From JAICIG01 sp035532215 (GTDB taxonomy: Bacteria; Planctomycetota; Planctomycetia; Pirellulales; JAICIG01): DNA of 44,608 nt. The notes beneath the pieces were generated by a model. It had not been told where the DNA came from, made no database searches, and was given only the letters and a program-made list of their open reading frames with translations. This document shows, in pieces, positions 8,871 to 18,753 of the stretch (the stretch's first letter is position 1; the number at the start of each line of letters is the position of its first letter). The stretch lies in the NCBI GenBank assembly GCA_035532215.1, contig DATKRK010000126.1, positions 1 through 44,608 of the forward strand. Reading direction: 5' to 3'. The translations under genes were made by a program, and so were the position numbers.

Positions 8871-10364
8871 ATGACCGGACTCGTCAATCGAAGCGTGCGG
8901 CGCGAAGCGTTCGTGTTGCTGATCGCGCTCGCGGCGTTCGCGCGGCCAGCCTCGGCCGAAGAAGAACGGCCGACCGAAGCGGACTATTACACGATCACGC
9001 GCTTCGAAACGCCCCAGGGCGTCGAACTGGAAGCGGCCGGATTTCAACTCATGCCCGATGGCCGGATGGCGGTCTGCTCGCGGCGCGGCGAGATCTGGAT
9101 GATCGAAAATCCGCTGGCGAAACTGGTCAAGCCCGAGCAGTTCAAGCGCTTCGCGCACGGCCTGCACGAACCGCTGAGCCTGGCCTATCGCGACGGCTGG
9201 CTCTACGTGACGCAGCGCTGCGACGTCTCGCGGCTGCGCGATACGGACGGCGACGGCGAGGCCGACGAGTTCGAAGTGGTCAACGACGACTGGGAGATCA
9301 CCGGCGACTACCACGAATACGCCTTCGGCTCGAAGTTCGACCGCGAGGGGAACCTGTGGGTCGTGCTCTGCCTGACCGGCTCGTTCGACAGCAACTGCAA
9401 GTTCCGCGGCTGGTGCCTGCGGATCACGCCCGACGGGAAAATGATTCCCACGTGCAGCGGCATCCGCTCGCCCGGCGGCATCGGCGCCAACGCGGCGGGC
9501 GACGTCTTTTACACCGACAACCAGGGCCCCTGGAACGGCGCCTGCGCACTGAAACACCTGATCCCCGGCAAGTTCGTCGGCAACCCGGCGGGCAACAAGT
9601 GGTACGACATCGCCAAAGAAGTGATGGGGCCGCGGCCGGCCGACCCCACCAGCGGCAGCCGCTTCATCGTCGAGGCCGGCAAGATTCCCGCGTACGAGCC
9701 GCCAACGATCCTGTTTCCCTACGACAAGATGGGCAAATCGGCCAGCGGCGTCGTCTGCGATACGACCGCCGGCAAGTTCGGGCCGTTCGCCGGGCAGATG
9801 TTCGTCGGCGACCAGTCGGCCAGCACCGTCATGCGCTGCTACCTGGAGAAAGTGCAGGGCCACTACCAAGGCGCCTGCTTCCCGTTCCGCGAAGGGATCG
9901 GCTCGGGCACGCTGGGGCTGGAAATGACGCCCGACGGCTCGATGTTCATCGGCGGCACCAACCGCGGCTGGGGCTCGCGCGGGTCGCTGCCGTATAGCGT
10001 CGAGCGGATGAACTGGACCGGCAAGACGCCGTTCGAGATTCACGAGATGCGCGTCAAACCCGACGGCTTCGAGCTGACCTTCACCGAGCCGGTCGATCCG
10101 GTTTCAGCCGGCGACGTGAAGTCGTACCAGCTCGGCACTTACACCTACATCTACCAGGCCACTTACGGCAGCCCCGAGGTCGATCACACCACGCCCGCGA
10201 TCAACAGCGCGACCGTCTCCGCCGATCGCAAAAGCGTGCGGCTCACGATCGAAGGGTTGCAGCTCGGGCACGTTCACGAGTTGCACTCGAATGGCGTCCG
10301 CTCCGCCTCCGGCTTGCCGCTGTTGCATCCGCAGGCGTATTACACGCTGAATTATTTGCCGTAG
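8871..10364 (+). CDS. Secreted glucose/sorbosone-dehydrogenase-like beta-propeller
   Basis: 497-residue exported protein. The N-terminus MTGLVNRSVRREAFVLLIAL continues to a cleavage-like ASAEEE, which supports the ATG at 8871 over an in-frame start inside the upstream repeats. The body has repeated propeller blades: MPDGRMAVCSRRGEIWMIE, HGLHEPLSLAYRDGWLYVTQ, RLRDTDGDGEADEFE and FGSKFDREGNLWVVL. This is the pattern of PQQ-dependent L-sorbosone/glucose dehydrogenase-like proteins of planctomycetes. DTDGDGEADE is also a plausible calcium-binding loop. The C-terminal 110 residues (FEIHEMRVKPDGFELTFTEP) are an Ig-like beta domain. It lacks heme motifs, so electrons would have to leave through a partner such as the five-heme protein encoded just upstream. 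The sugar substrate is unknown. Confidence 0.8.
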   Translation: MTGLVNRSVRREAFVLLIALAAFARPASAEEERPTEADYYTITRFETPQGVELEAAGFQLMPDGRMAVCSRRGEIWMIENPLAKLVKPEQFKRFAHGLHEPLSLAYRDGWLYVTQRCDVSRLRDTDGDGEADEFEVVNDDWEITGDYHEYAFGSKFDREGNLWVVLCLTGSFDSNCKFRGWCLRITPDGKMIPTCSGIRSPGGIGANAAGDVFYTDNQGPWNGACALKHLIPGKFVGNPAGNKWYDIAKEVMGPRPADPTSGSRFIVEAGKIPAYEPPTILFPYDKMGKSASGVVCDTTAGKFGPFAGQMFVGDQSASTVMRCYLEKVQGHYQGACFPFREGIGSGTLGLEMTPDGSMFIGGTNRGWGSRGSLPYSVERMNWTGKTPFEIHEMRVKPDGFELTFTEPVDPVSAGDVKSYQLGTYTYIYQATYGSPEVDHTTPAINSATVSADRKSVRLTIEGLQLGHVHELHSNGVRSASGLPLLHPQAYYTLNYLP

Positions 10365-10387
10365 GGGAACGGCAGCAGGTGGCGTTT

Positions 10388-10912
10388 ATGGTGGAGTTCT
10401 GCTTTTACGGCCTGCAGCCAAAGTGGTTCGAACGAGACCGCTTTTACAAGGTTTATGCGACTCGCGACGCGCTATACGGCGCCTGGCTGGCGGGCGAGAT
10501 TTGCACATGGCGGACGGCATGGTTCTACCTGCTGATCTTGGCGCCGCTCGCGTACTGGCCGTTAGGGCTGCGAGGCCGGCGCGAGGCTTGCTACGATTCG
10601 CTGATTTCCGAGCCGGAACAATTCCTGGCGCGCGACCGGCGGAATTTCACCGTGCCCGCGTCGTTCATCCGCAATGCGCAGCCGACGGACCGGGCCAAGT
10701 CGTGGCGGTGGAAGGTAGGCGGCGGCAGCACGCTCACGATGGAGATGCACGACGGCATGACATTCGATTTGATCGTGATGGCGCCGGATACCGCAGAAGG
10801 CATCGCCGAGCGGCTCCACGAGTTCGGCTACATCCGCGATTCGTTTGCGCCTTCTGCGGATCGGCCCCTTGACGATGACAATCCCTACCGGGCGCCGCAG
10901 TCCGGCGGGTAG
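10388..10912 (+). CDS. Small membrane protein of unknown function
   Basis: 174-residue protein that I do not recognise. It has a hydrophobic segment WFYLLILAPLAYWPLGL at about 48-64 flanked by aromatic and basic residues, then a soluble C-terminal domain (SWRWKVGGGSTLTMEMHDGM) ending in DDDNPYRAPQSGG. NPYxAP tails are common in planctomycete membrane proteins. The ATG at 10388 is preferred to a GTG nine bases earlier because AGGTGG lies five bases before it. It starts 23 bases after the dehydrogenase-like gene, so they may share a transcript. Confidence 0.55.
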   Translation: MVEFCFYGLQPKWFERDRFYKVYATRDALYGAWLAGEICTWRTAWFYLLILAPLAYWPLGLRGRREACYDSLISEPEQFLARDRRNFTVPASFIRNAQPTDRAKSWRWKVGGGSTLTMEMHDGMTFDLIVMAPDTAEGIAERLHEFGYIRDSFAPSADRPLDDDNPYRAPQSGG

Positions 10913-11539
10913 AGCGCCTGGCCGTGCGTTTCGCTTGCGCGTCACGTCGGTGATCGACCGAAAAGTCCCAGACGCCCAGGTTCTGTCGATAGTCTCGATC
11001 AATGGGACTTGGCGGGTCAACTGCCAGGCGTCACGCGACAACCGCGCGCGGCGGTGGATTTTTCTGGGCCCCTCGGCGGAATCCGTGGGTAGATTTTCGC
11101 CGTTGAGCATCGTCACGGTGCGTTTTTGTCAGGCATGGCCGGGCAATGAATGTTCGTTTTCGCTTAACGCCAAAACCGTTGGCGCGAATCAGAGCCTCAC
11201 TCATTGCCCGGAAATGCCTCGAAAAACGCACGCCTCCAGCTTCTCAGCGGTCGGAACCACCCACGGATTCTCCGGAAGAGCCATTTTCTGAGGCACGGCT
11301 CCGATGGCCAAAGGCTGTTGCGGCGGTTGGACGGCGCCATGTGCGGCCCGCGCCGGAAGTCTTCTTGCGGCGACGAGAATCACCCACGGATTTTGCCGAG
11401 GAACCACAGATTTCTCCGGGGATCCCTATTTTACGCAGCTTGCGGATCGGCTGATAGGTCGGATCGCTCTTGGCGGGATACACGTGCGGGGCTACCATAC
11501 CGCCGCCTAACTATTTGCAGGAACTGCTGGAGCGCGGTG
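10913..11539. repeat. Gene-free stretch filled with a dispersed inverted-repeat family
   Basis: No credible gene is present in this 627-bp gap. A near-perfect inverted repeat runs from 11118 (GTGCGTTTTTGTCAGGCATG) to 11231 (complement ending CGAAAAACGCAC), enclosing about 50 bases. The motif GGAATCCGTGGGT lies just before it at about 11079. Its complement ACCCACGGATT recurs after the inverted repeat near 11261 and 11388. The same block with the same arms occurs at 38356-38600, so this is a mobile or formerly mobile small element present more than once. Confidence 0.7.
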
Positions 11540-13669
11540 ATGCCAACACCTAGGCAAGGAATGACCTCATTCGACGGTACTGGAGCTACGGCATCCGTCG
11601 GATGCTTCGCCGCGATGCCCGGCGAGCGGCGCACTGTGATCGTGCTAGCTCTCGTGGCAATCGCCTGGGCCATCGCCTTGGGCGTTTTTCTGTCGTATGA
11701 ACCGAAACCGCCGAAAATCGTCTATCCGATGTCGCCAAGCGAGCCGCTTTTCGACGAGGTGACGGGTCTGAACCGATACATCGCCGGCGTGCCGCCGCCT
11801 TGGGCCCCGGTTGACAGTCGAGGTCTGCGACGCGCGCATTTTGCGCTCCTCCTGTCACTGGCAAGCCTTGCGGTTGCCGGCTATGCGCTTCGAAACCGAT
11901 GGAGCAACCGTCTTGCTCGAATTGCCTTTTCGTCGTCCGCGATGGTCCTTGCCGCGGTCCTGGCGTTGTTGCCGGGATGGTGCGTTTTCGTCGATCAACA
12001 GACGACCGTTGTCGAGCGCTTGGGTGGATTCTTCGGATTGGCGATCTTGTGTCTGCTGGCAAGGCGCCGAAAGCGAAAGCTCGTCCAATGGCCGGCTCTC
12101 GCGGCCTGCATCGGCCTGGTGCTTTTGTTCGTCATCCCGGGGCAACGCCTGACGCTTGTATACACGAGCGATTGGGATGTAACGGAAATCCACATGAATC
12201 ATTGGCTCTATGTCGCGAGCCACGCCGACCGGCTGCTGCACGGAGCTCGGTTGCACTACGGAGCGACTCCTAGTTACGGGCAGCTCGCGACGCTCGTGAA
12301 CGTGGCCCTGCAGAGGTTGTTGGGCGAGTTCACGCTGCGGGGTCACCTGGCTTTTATCGTCGGACTGCAAACCGTGGTGATGCTGGCCTTGCTTCGAACC
12401 TATTATTTCCTCTCGCGCGGCGCGTGGTTGTTATGCTGCCCCGCGCTGGTTGTGGCCGGGTGCAACTTCTGGCTGGTAACGTGGCTTCAGCCCAACCATT
12501 CGGCATGGCGATACTTGATTCTCTGGCTCCTCCCCTGGACCTTGACAAAGTTGGCCGCGGCGCCGCTTCGTCTCGCCGCGCTGGGCGCCGGTCTGGTCGG
12601 TTGTCTGGCAGTCATTCATAACGTCGAAACCGGCATCGCGGCTGCCGCGGGATGTTTTGCTTTCATAGCTTATCGCTCGCGCCATCTTGCTCCTCGGCAA
12701 ATAGCGGCGGTCGCGGCGCGAACGTGCGTCGGTTGCGCAACCGGGCTTCTCTGCTGGGCCGTCTTGTGCATTTTGTCGTTAGGCAAAGCACCGGATTTGG
12801 TTGCCGCTTTCAATCAGGCGAAACTTTTCAGATTGATGTCCTCCACTGGGTTCGGGGCAGCCTTGCCGACTACGATCGATCCTTTGGCATTGGTCATCCT
12901 TGGCAGTTGTTGCTTCACGCTGGCCTATCGCGTCTTGGACTGGCGTCGTTGCGAAATGCCCGCCCACGCAGTGCAGTTCGCAGTCGCTGCCGCGTCGCTC
13001 GTGTGGTTCGCGTACTACGCCAATCGGCCGCATCGCGAATATCTTTATGGCTTTTTTCCATTGCTCGGCTGTCTTCTCATCGACCAGTTGCGGGTTGTTT
13101 CCGCGGGCCTCCGCGGACGACTGCCTCTCACGGCAACGGCTTGCGCCGCCGCCGCGATAAGCTGGGTTGTCGTGCCGGTCGTCAAGCAGCAGTGCGTTCA
13201 GCAATATCTGGCGGCGCCGCCCGCCTCCGACAATGTGGTTCGGAGTCAAGACAAAAAATACATCCCGGAGCTCGGCGCCTACTTGCCGGATGACGCTCGA
13301 ACCGGCGCCATTTTGCAAAGGGCCGAATACTTGAAATCGCGATCGTCGCCAGGGCTCGTGTTTTTGACGGTCGATTGCTACCCCATTGCGAAGATCGCGC
13401 GCCGTTGGCCTGATTTGCCCGTTGCGGATATCTTTTGGGAATGCCTCAATGCTCAGCAATTTGCCGCCGCTTGGAGCGCCCTCGAGGCCGGGCACGTCGA
13501 CGAGATATTGCTGGATCCGCACGATTGGCTGACTTCGAGTTCGTGTCACCTCCCTGTTTGTGCGAGCGAGCGCCGATATTTATTAGCGGTCCGCGATCGC
13601 CTTGCGCAGGAGTTTGACTTCGTCGGCGCCGAAGCAGGCTGGGAACGGTGGCGCCGCCGCGGCCGGTAA
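11540..13669 (+). CDS. Large polytopic membrane protein, possibly GT-C glycosyltransferase-like
   Basis: 709-residue integral membrane protein with roughly ten or more hydrophobic segments, beginning VIVLALVAIAWAIALGVFLS near residue 40 and continuing through the middle (LLSLASLAVAGYAL, AIAAAAGCFAFIAY-like stretches). After the last membrane segment a soluble C-terminal domain of about 160 residues follows (KKYIPELGAYLPDDARTG). The first large loop contains SDWDVTEIHMNHWLY and YGQLATLVNVALQRLL, a layout seen in GT-C glycosyltransferases (Dxx/ExH loop, then a 'YGP/YGQ' segment). I cannot prove the family. The start at 11540 has GGAG eight bases upstream; the open frame continues back to 11204 only through repeat sequence. 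The gene stands alone. Confidence 0.65.
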   Translation: MPTPRQGMTSFDGTGATASVGCFAAMPGERRTVIVLALVAIAWAIALGVFLSYEPKPPKIVYPMSPSEPLFDEVTGLNRYIAGVPPPWAPVDSRGLRRAHFALLLSLASLAVAGYALRNRWSNRLARIAFSSSAMVLAAVLALLPGWCVFVDQQTTVVERLGGFFGLAILCLLARRRKRKLVQWPALAACIGLVLLFVIPGQRLTLVYTSDWDVTEIHMNHWLYVASHADRLLHGARLHYGATPSYGQLATLVNVALQRLLGEFTLRGHLAFIVGLQTVVMLALLRTYYFLSRGAWLLCCPALVVAGCNFWLVTWLQPNHSAWRYLILWLLPWTLTKLAAAPLRLAALGAGLVGCLAVIHNVETGIAAAAGCFAFIAYRSRHLAPRQIAAVAARTCVGCATGLLCWAVLCILSLGKAPDLVAAFNQAKLFRLMSSTGFGAALPTTIDPLALVILGSCCFTLAYRVLDWRRCEMPAHAVQFAVAAASLVWFAYYANRPHREYLYGFFPLLGCLLIDQLRVVSAGLRGRLPLTATACAAAAISWVVVPVVKQQCVQQYLAAPPASDNVVRSQDKKYIPELGAYLPDDARTGAILQRAEYLKSRSSPGLVFLTVDCYPIAKIARRWPDLPVADIFWECLNAQQFAAAWSALEAGHVDEILLDPHDWLTSSSCHLPVCASERRYLLAVRDRLAQEFDFVGAEAGWERWRRRGR

Positions 13670-13860
13670 TGGACGTTCCTTTTGCCGCGGCTTACGCGGG
13701 CGAAAACGCCTGGATTCCTCGGAGGACTCGACAATCGGACGGCCAACAAAACGCCAAACCGCTCGTCCGTATAAATCGTCATGGGTATCAATCATTTTTC
13801 CGCATTCTCGCGCCAGCCCTCACCCCGGCCCTCTTCCAAAAGGAGAGGGAGTGACAGCGC

Positions 13861-14754
13861 TCACGCGATCAACTCGCGGATCTTCCGCAGGCTTTTGGCC
13901 GCCGCGGCGTCGAGGTTGGCTTCGCTGCCGCCGCCGCGAAGGGGAGAACACATCTCGTAGGCCACGTAGCCGCGGAAGCCGCCTTCTTTCAAGCCGGCGA
14001 AGAACGCGGGCAAGTCGATGAAGCCGTCGCCCAAGGGCACGGCGCGCATGGCAGGCGGATCGAGCCGGCGATAGTTGACGAGGCCCGAGTCGTAAGCGTA
14101 ACGCTCGATCCGCACGTAGTCGGCCAGCGTGGTTTGCACCATTCGCGGCGCCATCCGGCGGGCCGAGCGGTAAAGGTCGGCGCCGTGCAAGGCGATCGAC
14201 CAGGGGTCGAACATGGCCTTCAGGTTCGGATGGTCGACCTCGTCGAGCAGGGCCTCGAAGCCGTCGACCGAAACGCCGATGTCGTGATGGTTTTGCAGGC
14301 CGAGCACCACCCCGTAGCCGGCCGTGATTTCGGCCGCCTCGCGGAGGGCCTTGACGCACTTATTCCAGTCGGCCTGGTAATAAGCGTCGTCGGGCGAATA
14401 GCCGCTGAACACACGGACGATCTTGGCGCCCAGCGCCCGGGCCATGCGGGCCAGCGAGCCGAGATAGGCCAGTTGCACCTCGACGAACGGCGCCTCGGGC
14501 GCGTTGCGGCCGGCGGTGAAGTCGGTGTAGGCGGCCAGCGCAGCGATTTCGACGCCGGCCTCGGCCGCCGCCGAATGGACGGCTTCCAGCGACTCGTCGT
14601 CGGGATAGTCGAGTACCGACAGGTGCGGCCGCTTGCCACCGATCTCGACGGCCGGATAGCCCAGGGCCGCCGCCTTGTCGAAGAAAGCGGGCAAATCGAG
14701 CCGGTGTTGGCCCCAGGCGCCGGCGTAGCTGACGGAAAACAGGGCTGGGGTCAT
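13861..14754 (-). CDS. Sugar phosphate isomerase/epimerase (xylose-isomerase-like TIM barrel)
   Basis: 297-residue cytoplasmic protein of the AP endonuclease family 2/xylose isomerase-like superfamily. The N-terminal ALFSVSYAGAWGQHRLDL leads into a TIM barrel. Recognisable strands are AVEIGGKRPHLSV, AKIVRVFSGYSP, VVLGLQNHHDIG, LKAMFDPWS and GYVAYEMCSP. The Asp of MFDPW and the Glu of YEM fit the usual metal ligands; the expected Glu on the fifth strand is Gln here (LQNHHD), so the metal site may differ. Such proteins act on keto-sugars or inositols; the substrate is unknown. It is convergent with the membrane-protein gene ending at 13669, and a repeat of the CCCTCTCC type lies between them. 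Confidence 0.8.
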   Translation of the reverse strand: MTPALFSVSYAGAWGQHRLDLPAFFDKAAALGYPAVEIGGKRPHLSVLDYPDDESLEAVHSAAAEAGVEIAALAAYTDFTAGRNAPEAPFVEVQLAYLGSLARMARALGAKIVRVFSGYSPDDAYYQADWNKCVKALREAAEITAGYGVVLGLQNHHDIGVSVDGFEALLDEVDHPNLKAMFDPWSIALHGADLYRSARRMAPRMVQTTLADYVRIERYAYDSGLVNYRRLDPPAMRAVPLGDGFIDLPAFFAGLKEGGFRGYVAYEMCSPLRGGGSEANLDAAAAKSLRKIRELIA

Positions 14755-14970
14755 GGTTTCGGCTCGCTGCGGCGCGGAATCAATGGGCGGAGAACAGCGC
14801 TCAGTTTAGCGCAGACGGCGGCGAATTGCACCGTTGGGGGCCAAAATTAGCGTCGCGATATGAAAAATCATTGCGGCCGATGTAGCCGCTGGTTATTCTG
14901 CGAAATACGTTCTTATTCCCCGCTTTTGACCGGGAATTCCTAGTTTTCGGGCCTTTTGGAACATTCTCCC

Positions 14971-17900
14971 ATGCTGTTTGGCGAAGCGACCGGCAACGAC
15001 CATTCTGCACGCACCGAGCGCAAGCGGAGCGCTCGAACACGCGGAACTTCCGCGTTTCGGAAACGTCGCCTTGGAGTTTTCCTAGGGCGCCAGTTGCAGT
15101 TGGAATACCTGGAAGACCGGCGGATGATGTCGGTCGTGCCTGTCGACCCGCCGGGGCAAATCGACGTTTCTCATTCGCCGACGCTCATGGCGGCCGTGAT
15201 GGAGGCGGCCGATCTGAGCCAATACACGGCGGCGCAATTGAGCCAGACGTACGATTGGGCGGTCGGCTACGCGCCCGGCCAGTCGCCGGCACTACTGGCG
15301 GCGGCGATTGGGGCCACGTCGTTGGGGCCCGTCACCGGGTTGGCGAATTCGGCGCTCTTCGCGTTTCCCGCGACCGTCAGCGCGAAAACCGCCGGCAGCG
15401 AACTGGCCGGCTTGTCGGGCTTGACATTCGATTTTCCGCTCGTGCCGATCCAGTACACGACCGAATCTTTCACGCCGGCCGGCTCGCTATTTCCGCAAGA
15501 ATGGCAATTGCAAAACACCGGACAAACCGGCGGGACTCCGGGCGCCGACGCCAACGTGCTGCCGGCCTGGGCGGCGGGCGATTTGGGCAAAGGGGTCGTG
15601 ATCGGCGTGGTGGATACGGGCGTGTACGGCGCGCATCCTGATCTGGCGCCCAATTATCGGCCTGACCTGAGCTACAACTTCCTGGAAAGCTCGCCCGACG
15701 CCTCTCCGCCGGCGCCGCTGGGACCGGAAGACGATCACGGCACCGCCGTGGCGGGCGTGGCCGCAGCCTCGGGCTCGACCAGCGACGGCACGGTGGGCGT
15801 GGCGCCGCAGGCCCAGATCGCCGGCATCCGGGCGATCGGCGGACCGATTACCGACACGACGCTCGCGCAGGCGATCGAATTGCACAATCAGCAGATCCAG
15901 GTCTACAACAACAGTTGGGGACCGGCCACGGCGAATTACGGCATTGCATCGGTCGAAGACCCGGTTTTGCTGGCCGCGATGCAGGACGGCGCTCAGCACG
16001 GCCGCAACGGCTTGGGCAACGTCTACGTGTTTGCGGCCGGAAATGGCCTGGGTTCTCAGTCGGACGTGAATTACGCCGGCCTGGCGAATTCCCAGTTCGC
16101 GATTGCCGTTACGGGCGTCGACGACTTCGGCAAGCAAACCACCTACGGCGTGCCGGGCGCCGCGGTGCTGGTCGCCGCTCCGACCGGCCACGACTATCAA
16201 GGCGCCCCCGACGAACGCGGCATCCCGACCACCGACGTGATCGACGCCACCGACGCCAACGGCCTGCCCACGCTGGCGCCCTCGTATCTCACCAACGACG
16301 CCAACGGGTTCAACGGCACGTCGTCGGCGGCGCCCGTCGTTTCGGGCGTGGTGGCCTTGATGCTCTCGGCCAACCCCAATTTGAGCTATCGCGACGTGCA
16401 GATGATTCTGGCGGAAACGGCCACCAAGAACGATCCGACCGATCCGGGCTGGAGCGGCAACGGGGCCAGCTTTACCAACGACGGCGTCAACTTCACGCCT
16501 TTCCACATCGACAACAAGTTCGGCTTCGGCACGGTCAACGCCGCGGCGGCCGTGGCCTTGGCCAAACAATGGTCGCCTTTGCCGGCCGAGAACGTGCTCA
16601 GTTCGCCGCTCGTCAACGTCAACCAGGCCATCCCCGACGGCACGGCGGCGGGCGTCAGCAGTACGATCACCTATTCGGGACAGGCGTTGCACTTGGAGCA
16701 CGTCGAGGTGACGCTGACGGCCACGCACCCCTCGCGCGGCGATTTGACGATCACCTTGACTTCGCCCGACGGCACGCAATCGGTGCTGGCGGCGACGCGC
16801 ACGACGGACGGCTATGTCGATCCGACGACCGGCGCCTTCGTTCCCAACGCCGACTACACGAGCTACACATTCACCAGCGTCCGCGACTGGGGCGAAATGT
16901 CGACGGGCCAGTGGACCTTGCAGGTCTCCGATCGCGCCGCCAACGGCCAGGTGGGAACGTTCAATTCGTGGCAGCTCAACCTCTTTGGCACGACCGACTA
17001 TCCGCCGATTGCCGATGACTTCTCCGCGAACACCCCGGGCAGCACGCCGGTTTCGGTCGGCATGACCGCGAATACCTACGACTTCATTACCAACTCGACC
17101 GCCGCGGGCGGCGAAATCACGATCGCCAGCCAGCCGAAAGACGGCACGGTGACTTACAATCCGAATACGGGCATCGCCGTCTACACGCCCCTGCCCGGCT
17201 TCTCGGGCGTCGATACGTTCACCTATCTCGTGACCGACGCCCAAGGCACGAAGTCGCGCACGGCCACGGTCAGCGTCAATGTCGGCTTCGTGGCCGGAAA
17301 GCCGGTGGCCGTCGACGATTCGGGCAGCGTGGCGCTGGGCAGTTCGGCGGCCATCGACGTGCTGGCCAACGACAGCTCGCCCGACGGCACGTTGGTTCCC
17401 TCCAGCGTGACGATCGTCACGCAGCCGCAATTCGGCATCGTCTCGGTCAACTCGCTGACGGGCGTCGTCACCTACACGCCCGGCGGCGCCTTCCAGCTTA
17501 CGGACAGTTTCCAGTACGACGTGACGGACAGCCAGGGGGAGACGTCGAACGTCGCGACGGTCACGATCCATCGCTTGAGCGGATCTCCGGTCGCCGAGAA
17601 CGACAACGTCACGACGGCGAAGAACCAGGCCGTATCGATCAACGTCCTCGGCAACGATCAACAAGGCGCGCCGGACATCCCGCTCGATCCGTCCACCGTA
17701 TCGATCGTCACGCCGACTCAGAACGGCACGTTGAGCGTCGACCCTTCGACGGGCGCCGTGACCTACACGCCGAAGCCCAACTTCTTCGGCACGGATAGCT
17801 TTACGTACACCGTGTCGGACATCGTGGGCAATGTTTCGAACGCGGCCCTGGTTTCGATCGTCGTCAGTTCGGCCGGCGCGCCGGTGGCGCTCGACCACGA

Positions 17901-18753
17901 ATTCGTGCTGGTGCCCGGCTACAACACGATCCGCGGCATCACTGCGCTCGACAATCCGACGAACAGCGGCTCGTTGACCGTGCAACTGGTGCAGCAAGCC
18001 GCATTGGGAACCGCGACGCTCAATCCCGACGGCACGTTCACCTACAACCAAGGCCCGAATTTCCAGGGACTCGACTCGTTCGACTTCCAGGTCGTGGGCG
18101 GCGGCCAGGTGAGCAACGTGGGCGTGATCCGCGTGGTCAGCCCGCAGTTCCATTACGTCGAGAAGCTGTACCACTCGGTCCTGGGGCGAACGGGCAGCGA
18201 CGGCGATATCCTGGCCTGGACCGGCGCCTTGAATCAAGGCGTCCCCCGGTCGGACGTGGCTTTGGCGTTCCTGAATTCGCCCGAGTACCACGGAGACTTG
18301 GTCAACAGCATCTACGAGCAATTGCTCGGCCGCCCGGCCGACTTCGTCGGCGAACTTTATTGGGCAGGGCAGTTGAATGCCGGCGCAAGCGCCGAGCAAG
18401 TCACGGCGGCCATCGCCTCCTCGGCAGAGTATTACTTCAAGCACGGTGGGACGAACGCGGGCTTTGTCGCCGGGCTGTACCAGGATCTGCTCGGCCGAAC
18501 GGCCAGCCAGGCGGAGATCGCCAATTGGACCGCGTCGATGGCCGGCGCCTCGCGCACGAACGTGGCCCTGGCCTTCCTCGGCTCGCCCGAGTACCACGCC
18601 CGCTTGATCAACGGCTACTACCAGAGCTACCTGGGCCATCCGGCCGATCCGATCGGCTTGACCGTGTGGATGTCGCTGTTGCAGGCCGGCGATCCGCGCA
18701 CGGTGGTTCAAGCCGAGATTCTAGGCAGCCTCGAATACTTCAATCTTCAATAG
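14971..18753 (+). CDS. Secreted subtilisin-like (S8) protease with P domain, cadherin-like repeats and DUF4214
   Basis: 1260-residue modular extracellular protein. Near residues 41-54 it carries QLQLEYLEDRRMMS, an N-terminal motif recurrent in giant exported planctomycete proteins, after a basic stretch. The S8 peptidase has Asp215 (VVDTGVYGAHPDL), His256 (EDDHGTAVAG) and Ser451 (GTSSAAPVVSGVVALML), so the catalytic triad is complete. A proprotein-convertase P domain spans about 547-675 (VNVNQAIPDG to WQLNLFG). Four cadherin/Ig-like repeats follow at about 680-1058, each with an SDGT/YTP-like core and 'DSFTYTVSD'-type end. Residues about 1060-1260 are DUF4214 units (KLYHSVLGRTGSDGDILAW, LYQDLLGRTASQAEIANW). 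The start is the ATG at 14971 with GGA nearby; a TTG five codons earlier is possible. The 3' end overlaps the convergent lipoyl-domain gene by 14 bases. Confidence 0.88.
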   Translation: MLFGEATGNDHSARTERKRSARTRGTSAFRKRRLGVFLGRQLQLEYLEDRRMMSVVPVDPPGQIDVSHSPTLMAAVMEAADLSQYTAAQLSQTYDWAVGYAPGQSPALLAAAIGATSLGPVTGLANSALFAFPATVSAKTAGSELAGLSGLTFDFPLVPIQYTTESFTPAGSLFPQEWQLQNTGQTGGTPGADANVLPAWAAGDLGKGVVIGVVDTGVYGAHPDLAPNYRPDLSYNFLESSPDASPPAPLGPEDDHGTAVAGVAAASGSTSDGTVGVAPQAQIAGIRAIGGPITDTTLAQAIELHNQQIQVYNNSWGPATANYGIASVEDPVLLAAMQDGAQHGRNGLGNVYVFAAGNGLGSQSDVNYAGLANSQFAIAVTGVDDFGKQTTYGVPGAAVLVAAPTGHDYQGAPDERGIPTTDVIDATDANGLPTLAPSYLTNDANGFNGTSSAAPVVSGVVALMLSANPNLSYRDVQMILAETATKNDPTDPGWSGNGASFTNDGVNFTPFHIDNKFGFGTVNAAAAVALAKQWSPLPAENVLSSPLVNVNQAIPDGTAAGVSSTITYSGQALHLEHVEVTLTATHPSRGDLTITLTSPDGTQSVLAATRTTDGYVDPTTGAFVPNADYTSYTFTSVRDWGEMSTGQWTLQVSDRAANGQVGTFNSWQLNLFGTTDYPPIADDFSANTPGSTPVSVGMTANTYDFITNSTAAGGEITIASQPKDGTVTYNPNTGIAVYTPLPGFSGVDTFTYLVTDAQGTKSRTATVSVNVGFVAGKPVAVDDSGSVALGSSAAIDVLANDSSPDGTLVPSSVTIVTQPQFGIVSVNSLTGVVTYTPGGAFQLTDSFQYDVTDSQGETSNVATVTIHRLSGSPVAENDNVTTAKNQAVSINVLGNDQQGAPDIPLDPSTVSIVTPTQNGTLSVDPSTGAVTYTPKPNFFGTDSFTYTVSDIVGNVSNAALVSIVVSSAGAPVALDHEFVLVPGYNTIRGITALDNPTNSGSLTVQLVQQAALGTATLNPDGTFTYNQGPNFQGLDSFDFQVVGGGQVSNVGVIRVVSPQFHYVEKLYHSVLGRTGSDGDILAWTGALNQGVPRSDVALAFLNSPEYHGDLVNSIYEQLLGRPADFVGELYWAGQLNAGASAEQVTAAIASSAEYYFKHGGTNAGFVAGLYQDLLGRTASQAEIANWTASMAGASRTNVALAFLGSPEYHARLINGYYQSYLGHPADPIGLTVWMSLLQAGDPRTVVQAEILGSLEYFNLQ

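Noticed and set aside
11204..11539. 112-residue N-terminal extension of the polytopic membrane protein
   Set aside because: This part is encoded by the inverted-repeat element; GGAG before the ATG at 11540 marks a better start.
15487..18711. 1074-residue minus-strand open frame
   Set aside because: It lies antisense to the S8 protease gene; the composition is Arg/Gly/Asp-rich without any domain, typical of a shadow frame.
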